Shown: positions 30,606-40,000 of the stretch, piece after piece | How positions within the stretch are numbered: the stretch's first letter is position 1 | Layout: the number at the start of each line of letters is the position of its first letter | Assembly: GCA_018136815.1 (NCBI GenBank) | Contig: CM030933.1 | Coordinates: forward strand, 3,149,144-3,213,143 | DNA: 64,000 nucleotides | Direction of reading: 5' to 3' | From: Isochrysis galbana | Lineage: Eukaryota > Haptophyta > Isochrysidales > Isochrysidaceae | The notes under the pieces: model-generated | Database searches by the model: none | What the model was told of the DNA's origin: nothing | Seen by the model: the letters and a program-made list of their open reading frames with translations, nothing else | Position numbers and translations under genes: made by a program

Positions 30606-31149
30606 GTCCCCCCCCCTCCCCCCTCCACTTCCCACAGAAGGAGCCCCTGAGAACAGAGAAAGAGAGAGAAGAGGGGAGAGGGAGACGGGGAGGGAGAGAG
30701 CGAGCGAGGGAAGGCGGGGGAGCCCCTCCTCACCATGCAAGATCGGTGCTTGTACTTTTAAAGCAGGTGCGCGATCGATCCCCGTCTCCAAAAATGGAAC
30801 GATTCGCCCGCCCTCCGCGACGGCTGGCGCTTCTTCACTCTACACTGCCGCCACTCTAGGAGGAAAGCTTTACGGACTACTCCTCTGCTCTTCTCCCCTC
30901 TCCTGCTATATATATGTTACCCCCCAGGAGCCAACGCCCCCCGATAGCTATCGGGGGACCGAGAAAATCCCCCGAGAGCTATCGGGGGATAGCTCCTGGG
31001 GGGTGCCGTAAGCGGACCCCCCGATAGCTATCGGGGGAAGAGGAAATCCCCCGATAGCAAACGGGGGGTTCCTCCTCTCTTTGGCTCGCTCTCCTTCTCT
31101 CTCTCTTCCCCCCTCCTCTCCTCTGTTCTCCTTTCTCCTCTTTTCTCTG

Positions 31150-31915
31150 TTCTCTTTCTCCCCCGTGAAAATAGTTTTTAAAGCTTAGAGTATCTAACAG
31201 CTAACAGTTTTAGAAATGACATAAGGTTACTAGGATTAATATTAAAATATAAAATATAAGTACAATATGGTAATTAAATTAAAGATTATTAGAGATGTAA
31301 TATAAAAATAGTAAAATTAAAAAATCTTACCAAAAATTCAAGTTAAATTAAATATCAGTCATTTTGATTTTGATCTCGTCAAGTAAAATATAAACATTAA
31401 GAATATTTAAAATAAATAAAAACCACAAAAAACCAAATAAATTTTACTATTATGTGTTTATTCAAACGATGCTATGACTATAAGTCTTCATTTTAAACTA
31501 AGGTTTACTAAGATAATTTCTATCAAGTTATAATTTTTAATTCAACATTTTTAAGGATCAAATTTATTGTCACTGAATAATAGTTTTATTACTAGTACTT
31601 CACTAAACTTTAATTTGAATAATTCATTGAAAAGTGTATTTTCGTAAAAAATGTTATAATGAATTACAATTAATTAATTAAAATTATCCATACGCTAATT
31701 CCGTTTTTGAATTTTATTCGAATAATTCATTGAAAAGTATATTTTCGTAAAAAATATTATAATAAATTATATTTTATTAGCTCATTCCGTTTTTGATATT
31801 TAATTATTTACTATCTGAATAATTAATTGAAAAGTATATTTTCATAAAAATATTATATTTATATTTAATTGATTAAAATTATTTCTACGATCATTCCTTT
31901 TTTATTTTAACAGCA
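31150..31915. repeat. AT-rich island with three 100-bp tandem units
   Basis: About 770 bases of very low GC in an otherwise GC-rich window. From 31617 three diverged units repeat about every 100 bases (31617, 31720, 31817), each starting GAATAATTCATTGAAAAG and containing TATTTTCGTAAAAAAT and ATTCCGTTTTTGA. No ORF of note. Origin unknown: organellar or foreign DNA, or a transposon core. Confidence 0.8.
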
Positions 31916-31971
31916 TAACCTCCCTCTCTTCTCTCTGCCCCCCCCCCTCTCTGCCTCTCTCTCTCTCTCTG

Positions 31972-32034
<63 letters not shown>

Positions 32035-32209
32035 CTCTCTCTCTCTGCCTCTCTCTCTCTCTGCCTCTCTCTCTCTCTGCCTCTCCCTCTCTCTGCCTCT
32101 CTCTCTCTCTGCCTCTCTCTCTCTCTGCCTCTCTCTCTCTCTCTGCCTCTCTCTCTCTCTGCCTCTCTCTCTCTCTGCCTCTCTCTCTCTCTCTGCCTCT
32201 CTCTCTCTC

Positions 32210-32304
<95 letters not shown>

Positions 32305-32317
32305 CTGTCTCTCTCTG

Positions 32318-32364
<47 letters not shown>
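31916..32364. repeat. CT microsatellite
   Basis: About 450 bases of (CT)n, with an interspersed higher-order CTCTCTCTCTGC pattern of about 16-18 bases in the middle part. The long Arg/Glu ORF on the - strand is its translation and not a gene. Confidence 0.95.
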
Positions 32365-32368
<4 letters not shown>

Positions 32369-32832
32369 GCTTGCGGGGGAGGATAGCGCCTGGGGGCTCG
32401 AGGACGGCCCCCCGATAGCTACTGGGGGCCGTCGTTTCCCCCCGATAGCAAACGGGGGCAGTCTTTCGCCCCCGATAGCAAACGGGGGCCCGCCTTAAAA
32501 CGCGATAGCTCCCCGGGGCATGTAAAATCCCCCGATAGCTCTCGGGGGATTTTCTCGGTCCCCCGGTAGCTCTCGGGGGGGCTGTTGGCGATCGGGAGAA
32601 AATTTCCCCCCGATAGCTATCGGGGGCCCCCGATAGCTCTCGGGGGGCGTTGGCTCCTGGGGGGTAACATATATACTCCACTTAGTATATATACTCCACC
32701 TCGTACTTTCATATATCACGTGGCTGGCCCAAACCTTGGCCTCGGCTGCGCCGCCCGCTACCCTCCCCCATCATCCCCTCCCGCCTTCCCCCCCCCCTCC
32801 CTCCCTCCTCCTCCCACGGGACGTGCCGAGGG

Positions 32833-33351
32833 ATGCTCGCCTCGCTCGCTCGGCCCTCGGCGGTGCGTCTGGGCTCGCTGGGCTACTCGCGGCTCTCGCG
32901 CAGGGTGGGGAGCCGGATGGTCTCAACGCCGCCTGGGGGACGCCCCAACGCCACTGCGCAGCAGCAGCAGCACACCGCGTGGGAGCGCTTGTGGGCGTGG
33001 ACGACCCAGCCTCGGCCGTCGTGGAAAGAGAATGGAGTGGAGGCAATCATCATCTGCACCGTGTTTGCGGTGACGGGGTCTACCTCGGTGGCGGTAGTAC
33101 GCCCCTTCCTCAAGCATACGATTGGACTGGAGGGCTCGATGCGTGAGGGGCCATGGTCGTATCGCATCCTCTCCTTGCTGCTGGTGTCGCCCATCTATGC
33201 CACCTTGCTGGTCACGTTCGGCACGGCAGCGGGGCGCCACACGTTTTTCGCCAGCATGGCACGCAAGATTTTTGGGCGATTCCTGCCGCCCGCGCTTGCA
33301 CGTCGAGTGGGATGTGGCCCGGCTCAAATGAAGGCTAGTCCGCCTCCATGA
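32833..33351 (+). CDS. Small membrane protein, DUF6787-like, probably organellar
   Basis: 172 residues, single exon. The first 30 residues (MLASLARPSAVRLGSLGYSR and on) lack acidic residues and are rich in Arg, Ser and Leu, as in a mitochondrial presequence. Two hydrophobic helices follow: about 70-92 (EAIIICTVFAVTGSTSVAVV, then RPF) and about 108-132 (YRILSLLLVSPIYATLLVTF), then GTAAGRHTFFASMARKIFGR. This layout (ITGS-like turn, RPF, small loop, PIY, then G-x-FF-x4-K) reminds me of the bacterial DUF6787 family, whose function is unknown. Assignment is by memory of the family pattern and moderate. The ATG at 32833 follows the CT-rich leader 32760-32820 and is the first in frame. Confidence 0.6.
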   Translation: MLASLARPSAVRLGSLGYSRLSRRVGSRMVSTPPGGRPNATAQQQQHTAWERLWAWTTQPRPSWKENGVEAIIICTVFAVTGSTSVAVVRPFLKHTIGLEGSMREGPWSYRILSLLLVSPIYATLLVTFGTAAGRHTFFASMARKIFGRFLPPALARRVGCGPAQMKASPPP

Positions 33352-34138
33352 TGGGCTGACTGTCATCGTGTGATTGCAGTGATAGCAGTGTGATTGGCTT
33401 CTCATCATGGTGGCTAGGGGCGGCTTGCGAGCTTGCTTGCCTTCATGTTGTCAGCAACACTGTGCTGATAGAAGGCAGTGGCTGCGTGCACTTGGAATGG
33501 GCCAACAGCGCCACCCGCATCCGCGCTAGGGCGTGCACGAGTCGTACAATCGGAGCACAATCAATCAATGGGCAATTCAAAAAATAAACTGCACACTATG
33601 GCTGTTGCTGATTGGGGGAACGAGCGGTGTCCTCCCCTCCTCTCCTCCGCTTCCGCCTTCCCATTTCCCCCCCTTTCCCTTTCCTTTATGAGCATGAGCA
33701 TCTCCACCCCCCAACCTCCCCGACCCCTAATGCAACTAAGTTTATACTTGGTTGCGATGGAGCGCGCCGACACGGCTCTTCGCTCTTCTCTCCTCAGGGC
33801 CCCCGCCGAGAGGGGCACCCCAGCCCACCTGGAGCCAAAAAAAACATCTGCATCTGCTGAAGATTGAGGCTACTACCGCTAGCTATAAAGGACCACGCAC
33901 TCACGGTACCAACTCACGCCATCGCCTATACCCCAGAACACCCACTCCCTTTACACTACTCCCTTCATTCCTTTGTCTTTGGTATCGGGGGGGGGGGGGG
34001 GGGGCGTGCACTACGTCGGGCCAAGCGCAAGGGGCGGACTGGGGCACTGGGGCACACTTGTTGTGGGGTGCGTTCCTGTGTTCCTGTGGCAGACAAACGT
34101 AGAACGCCTTCTGCTTCTGCAACTATCTAATAATAATC
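33352..34138. other. Intergenic with fragments of the dispersed repeat
   Basis: A piece of the dispersed family lies at about 33730-33830, starting AACTAAGTTTATACTTGGTT. There is an 18-G run at about 33987-34004. No gene is supported. Confidence 0.5.
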
Positions 34139-34998
34139 AATGTTATATCCTAGCCAATCCCACTAGCTAATTGGACATAACTTTTCCGTCCCGGAATCCC
34201 GCCATGCCTGACGGGCCAGGTGTCCGAGTGATACCGGGGGGTGGGGGCACTGCCCCCTCCCCTCGATATTTGTCCTCCCCCCAGTGCATGCACCGACCCC
34301 GCGCACCCCAGCGCGTCCTCTCCTCGAGTCCACGCTGGGGGAAAACCCTTTCGGGTAAAACAACGCAGGGGGGGGGGGGGGGCACTCGTGAGATAGGAGC
34401 CCAGAAGCGCTAATCTCCCTCGCTAGAGCGAGTGGCCGCGGCGAGCCGCGGCCCTTCCCTCCTGGCTCTGGCGCCCCCGTCTTCTCTCACCCAAACGGGG
34501 CGAGAAGACACGTATCTGCCGGAGGGGAGAGCTGCCGCTCCCCCCTCCTCTCCCTCTTCCCTTTTCCTCCTCTCTTCCCTGCGGCGGGGGCCCATGGCGC
34601 GCGCCTGCGGCCCCTCTTCAGGTCCCCAGGTGGCCTGCAGGGGCCTGAGAGCACAGCTCAGGGGGCAGGTGAGGCTGGGGCATGGCCCCGGCCCCTCCTG
34701 CCTCTCCCTCGCTGGCGCTCCGAGCCCCTGCGGGTCGACTGGAGCTGGCTGGGGGGTCCTGAACAGGGGGGCCCAGGGGGAGGAGGGGCTGGTCAGAGGG
34801 ATGGGCTGGCCACGACAGGCCAGGGCGGGCGAATCAGGCGTGCCTGTGGGGAGAGGGATGGGTCAGCATGGCAGTGTGCTGCAGGCCATCAGGCGTGCCA
34901 GGAGAGTGGGTGGTTCCTCCCCCATGGCAGGGGAGGAGTGGAGAGAGAGGGGGGCTCGTGCCCCCCCATGGGCGAACTAAGTATAAACTTAGTTGGCT
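34139..34998 (-). repeat. Dispersed GC-rich repeat family, long copy
   Basis: The left 137 bases match 9297-9427. 34403-34527 is the inverse of 11575-11697. 34600-34998 is the inverse of the block at 9441-9760, ending in the palindromic core AACTAAGTATAAACTTAGTT. This copy shows that the pieces seen separately elsewhere can occur side by side, so they may be parts of one longer element. ORFs in it are Gly/Arg/Pro-rich and not credible. Confidence 0.65.
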
Positions 34999-35579
34999 TC
35001 TGCAACTATCTTGTCGTGCCCCCGGGGGGGCTCGGCCCCCGCCCTTTGCCTTTTGCCTTTGGAGTCGTTCTCGTCTAGTGCCGCTCTTCCGCGGTGCCTG
35101 CCTATCGCGTGGTGAGGTGTCATCCCGCACTTATATCGCAAATGAGGAGAAACTATTGTTATAGTTTGACCTATGGAGCGTGCCGCGACCGCTCCCGAGC
35201 CCCAGGCGACCCTCGCCACCGCGCCCCACCTGGGACGCCCCATGCCGCCCGAGGCGGCTCGTCAGAAAGCCCTCTCAAAGCCCATCCAGCCCATCCAAAC
35301 CACACCCGCGCAAGCGCGCGGGGTGGCGAGCACTGGCACCGAACAGGTTGCCACCATGGCTCTGCGTAGCATGCAGGGGGTCTTTGAGACCCCCTCCAAC
35401 AGTGGGAAGCCCTCCCACCCCAAGAGCACCTCATGTGGGAGGGCAGCTCAGCTGCCCTTCCCATGGTGGAAACCTCTACCATCAGTGCACCCATCATGGG
35501 AGGGCACTTCACAACCATCAATCTTCCCTGGAGAGCACCCCATGCCTCTGTTTCCCAACTTGTTGACACACTTGTTTTC
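34999..35579. other. Intergenic, no gene supported
   Basis: Contains the word TTATATCGCAAATGAGGA (35128 region), repeated at 36292. The + frame from 35173 is long (329 codons) but low-complexity and runs through a tandem repeat, so it is not called. Confidence 0.45.
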
Positions 35580-35945
35580 TTCACCCCACTCCTGTGGGCC
35601 ACAAGTACCTACAGCTCAGTGCCCTGCCTTGGGCCCTCTTTCAACACTAGACTCCCTCTCCCACTCCCCCTTCACACCACAACCAACCCAAACAGCACGA
35701 ACCCCCTCACCCTCTGTTTCAAGCACCAAAATTTTCAACTCAAACTCAAGACCCATGTTGATACACTTGCACTTATCGTTTTCACCCCACTCTTGTGGGC
35801 CACAAGCACCTACAACTCAGTGCCCTTTGGGCCCTCTTCCAATACCTGACTCCCTATCCCACTCCCTCTTCCAACTACCAACAACCCAAGAAGCACAACC
35901 CCCCTCGCCCTCTTTTTCAAGCACCAATAATTTCGACTCAAGACA
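35580..35945 (+). repeat. 201-bp tandem duplication
   Basis: Two diverged units start with TTCACCCCACTC(C/T)TGTGGG at 35580 and 35781. Both contain CACAAG(T/C)ACCTAC, CAGTGCCCT, GGGCCCTCTT and TTTCAAGCACCAA. Pyrimidine/A-rich; nature unknown. Confidence 0.75.
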
Positions 35946-36077
35946 AGAGGGAGGACATGTCTTGAGGCGGCGTCGCTGCCCATGCCTAGCGCAAGGGTAT
36001 AGCGCCCCCACTCAGACATCTCCTTCCCCACAGCTCCTCTCTGAGGAGTTGCTCCTCTCCCTCCCATTAGGCCCCCT

Positions 36078-36290
36078 TGCCTGCGAGACCAGAACAGGAT
36101 CCTGGCGTGGGGGGCTGTTTGAGTGTGGAGGGAGGGGCGCTACAGCTAGCGCAGGTAGCTAGTGAAGAGCTGGGTGGCATAAGGGGGAAGGGTGCTTGCG
36201 CTTGCCGCGGCAGGGAGTCCTGTCTTGAGTTAGCGCTAGTTCCGTTCCTTTGCCGCGCCGCGACCCATAAAAATTTGTTAAAAATAAAAA
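36078..36290 (-). repeat. Dispersed repeat, inverse copy of 12020-12232
   Basis: See 12020-12232: a close match in opposite orientation over about 210 bases, ending with GGGTCGCGGCGC-like text on the complementary strand. Confidence 0.8.
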
Positions 36291-37094
36291 ATTATATCGC
36301 AAATGAGGAATGAGGGCGGGTACTGCGTACTGCACCTTTTTTCGGGCCGGATTTTTTTGTCGTTCTTTTTTCGTCATTCTCTTCGTTCTCCTGCGGGCGC
36401 GTGATGCGGCTCTTCGCTGGAATCGCGTTCGGGCGACAAGCTCGCGGCATTCACTTAAACAGGACGATTTATCCAATATCATCGCGGGGTTTGCACAAGC
36501 GTGTCGAGATGAAGCGGAGCGGAGGGGACGGGAAGGGCGATCTCGCCCTCGCCAGAGGGAGGGGGCTGAGAATCCCGGAGGGGCAGGGAAGAGAGCGGAA
36601 CGCCAGACTTTACCGATGTCAAAATTTTGGCAACGAGGGGTACATTTCTATTTTACGCCTGACGCCCTAGGCCCCTCCAAAACTTAAAAAAATCTGAAGA
36701 TTCAAGACCCCTCCAAAACTAAAACGCGCAACTCCAACTCCTAGTTCCTAGCATGTTTGGAAACTTCCACAGCTTTGGAAACGTCGTACGCAGCAATAGC
36801 ATCACCGCGCAAAGCGGAAACTTTTTCCAACACTGCATGCCGAAATCAAGCAATTCTAATAGTGCGTGTGCTCTCGACTCCCGAAACTGCTTACGACCAT
36901 CCCCGCAGCCTCTTCTCCTACGATGAACAGCCAAGAACGTGTGAGCCATAGCGTAGAAAGAGATTGCCGCCCTCGCTCGAGGATACAAGCAGCACGGTGA
37001 AGACAACGGCAACACATAGGACTGATCCGCCCAGCGACGAAAGGATGAGATGCAATGAGCAAGAGAGGAGCACAATCCAAGATGATCAGTGGGG
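36291..37094. other. Intergenic, 3' of chlH
   Basis: No gene seen. It includes the 3' flank of chlH, and a direct repeat of CCCCTCCAAAACT near 36670 and 36708. Confidence 0.5.
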
Positions 37095-40000
37095 TCACTT
37101 CCCACCCATGTCTTCGTTCGCGACAGCTCGCACCCCTAATTCTACCACGTCCTCTGCATCAGCGTACATATCCTTCAACGTATCTAGTTGCTCCTCTGAT
37201 GCCGATGTCCACATCCCTCTGCCGTAAGCCTCGAGCAAGCGACGGGCTACGTTGCGTATTGCCTCTGGGTTGCTCTTTGCCAACCTCCTTCGCATGTCTT
37301 CATCGGCGACGTACCGTTCAAAAGCTCCCTGGAACGCCCACTCGTCCGCGAATCTAGCAGTAGCTCCCCATCCAACCATAGCGGTAAATCGCTGAGAGAT
37401 TTCATACGCGCCGCCCGAACCTTGTGACGCCATCGCTTCTGCCCACACCGGGTTTAGCAGTTTGCTACGATACTCCATTCTGAGGCAGGTTTCAAGATCC
37501 CGAGACACCGGAGTGCTGCGTGTGAAGGCCTCAACCACACTGACCCCGACATGTAAATTGCTCAAAGCTCCCGACGCGTGCTCTTCTTCTACGCCTTCCG
37601 CGAGCTTCCTACGTTGTCGTGCGCTCTCTGCCGACGCCTTTAGAGCTCCAGTGTTGGCATAGTATTCTTGGATATCGGTTAGACCGTATTCCACCTACAA
37701 GTGAACCGGCAGGCCGAGGGGTGACTGGGCTTAAGCGTGCCTTCAGGGCCTGCAACACTCGGTCACAACTACAACGTATAAGGAATATCGATCGATCGAC
37801 CCGCACCAAGATCCCAGGTGAGATGGGTGTGCGCACCGAGTCGACCATTTGAACAATCCTTTCCGTGGTACCAAGCAGCTTTTCGAGCACCGCCTCCCTT
37901 GCGACACCCTGCTTCTCCTTGTGACGGCCATAGGAGACGCCGTTGCGGCTCGCCCATGTGGCGCCTAGATCTGCGGTAGTTTCCCAGTCGCCCGAACCCA
38001 CGAGCTCGTTTACGAGAGATCCGTAATCCCCCGGTGGATTTGAAAAGAGGCGAGACGCGGGGCGCTCTTCCCTGCACGCACGGTTGTATAAATCTCAGAG
38101 TCGCTTGTAAGGAGGGGACAGGGCCCGTGCTGTGACCAAATACGTCCACGAATCTCAACGCACCCTTCGGCTTCAAGCTCCATAGCGTGTTTTCTAATGT
38201 AGTTGAGCGCCGGCGGTTCGTCGGCATTCGCTGCGCGCTCAAAGAGGTCGTCGAGCAAATCCACGACGTTCGAGAAGCTATCGCGGAAGATGGCAGAGAG
38301 CGAAGCAAGGACGTCGATTCGCGGGCGACCAGGAGGGTAGAGCTGGTCTAGCGGCAAAAGTTCGTACCTGCGGGACATCGCAAGGCGCTGTATGGGGGCT
38401 GGGGAAGGGGTGGGAAGGCGGGTGGAGGAGTTGGGTTTCCCTACCCGAGAGGGGCAGCGCACCGTCCGACTCGCCCAGTCGCTTCGTGAACAACAGTAGC
38501 GCCGACAATTTCTAGAACTACCGCCACCGCCTCACCACGCGTCTTGATCTCATTCAGGCCCCACAACGCAACGGCAATGGTCTCCGGCCACACGCCCCCA
38601 GCTGTGTCCCTTTGAGCCAAAAGTACTTGTCTAGCCGCTGCCGCTCCGCGCAAGCTGGCCGTGGTAGACGGCACACGGTAAGGATCGAGGGCGTGGATGT
38701 TGCGCCCCGTTGGGAGAACGCCGGCACCGTCACGGAGAAGGTCCCCTCCCACGCCGGGGCGGACATAACCCCCATCGAGGGCGTGCATCAGGGAGTCGAT
38801 CTCATCAGATGTGCGCCATAGCTTTTGACGAATTTCGACGGCTTCCAAAAATTGAGGCGCAAGCGCTTGCAAGCCTGACGACCCACCGTGGAGAGATATT
38901 GGGTCATCGTCCACGCAAAGAAGACGGTGGGCCCTTCCCTCTAGTGTTTCCATCATAGGCGTCTCATCGTAGGCTTTTATTGTTGTGCCTCCTATTGCTC
39001 TAAGATTTTTGGCATGTTTTGCTCCCGCTGCCATCGACACGTTGGCGCATTCAATGCATGATCTCTTCGAGACGGCGCGAGAAGCTCTCGAAATTTGCGT
39101 CGTGAAGAATTGAAGAAGCTCTTCACGCTTCTTGGTAAAGTACTTTAGCATTGCAGTACCGGGAATCCAAGACCTCATTGGTGCTATCTCCGGATGGGCA
39201 TTGCTTGCCGCCGCAGCGGTAGATAATACCTCCCCTGAGAGAGCGTCCATAGTGGCAGCCTCCGCATCAGCCGCGAGCGCGTCGGCAGCAATTCTTGAAG
39301 TCCAAGAGAAGGCATGCGGGTCGGACTCGATCAGCGCGGCTGATGCGTCAGCCACCGATGCGCCGCGAGGCATGGCTGATACTACACGGAGAATTTGTTG
39401 AAGGCCTGCCGCTTTGGACATCGAGTCCGCCGATCCTTCTAATATTGTGACAAGCCGCGGTGGCCATGTCCTCGGCTGTGTGTCTTGTCGCTGCTCGTCC
39501 TCGTCAATGGCTTTGACTAGGTGTTCACCCTCGGATCTGATTGGTTCAATTTTGTCAGACTTGCCGGCTTGTGAGGCAGCCTTGGTGCTATGCTGCAACT
39601 CTTCCGGGACCTTAGGGGATTGTGCGATTTGTTGTGGCGCGCTCGGTGGCCATTGGTCCTCGAAGTAGGCATTCAAGTAAGAGAAAGCGAGATCTTCGTC
39701 GGGCGGGCGGCCAAGCACATGGAGCCCCTACATGTATGTTACGGGGGGCATAGTCAGATAGCGCAAGTTCGATATTGTAAGTAGGAAGGCCGAGTAGTTG
39801 GCAAGACACACAAAGCTCAAGAAGAAGCCGAGGCTCAGATGGTCGATCTAAGCGCCACGGCTCGGAGCATCAACGTTTTGCGGGGGCTTGATGCACCTTT
39901 GAGAAGAGGCGCTCTTGTAGTTCGAGCAGGTGGGCTTCGACTCGCAGCATGTACATATCAAATGCAGAGTTCCAGGAGGACAGCTTGGATTGGTCTTCCC

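Larger units (their letters stand above)
30907..32676. mobile_element. Foldback element with hairpin arrays around an AT-rich core
   Basis: The two ends are inverted repeats: TATATATGTTACCCCCCAGG then AGCCAACGCCCCCCGA on the left (from 30907) and their complements on the right (to 32676). Each arm (30907-31070; 32378-32676) consists of several palindromes of the type CCCCCGATAGC/GCTATCGGGGG, which can form strong hairpins. Between the arms lie an AT-rich island and a long CT microsatellite. The element fills the divergent intergenic region between the acid phosphatase and the small membrane-protein gene. A solo arm is at 52410-52560. No protein is encoded; ORFs here are repeat translations. 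Confidence 0.7.

Noticed and set aside
31902-32681. 259-codon Arg/Glu-repeat ORF on the - strand
   Set aside because: It is the translation of the CT microsatellite and the hairpin arm; no non-repetitive coding content.
32833-33351. Mpv17/PMP22 family for the small membrane protein
   Set aside because: Mpv17 proteins have four helices and a conserved W-x-G-P pattern absent here; only two helices are seen.
35173-36162. 329-codon ORF on the + strand
   Set aside because: Low-complexity Pro/Ser text through a 201-bp tandem duplication and a dispersed repeat; no domain and no leader like other genes.
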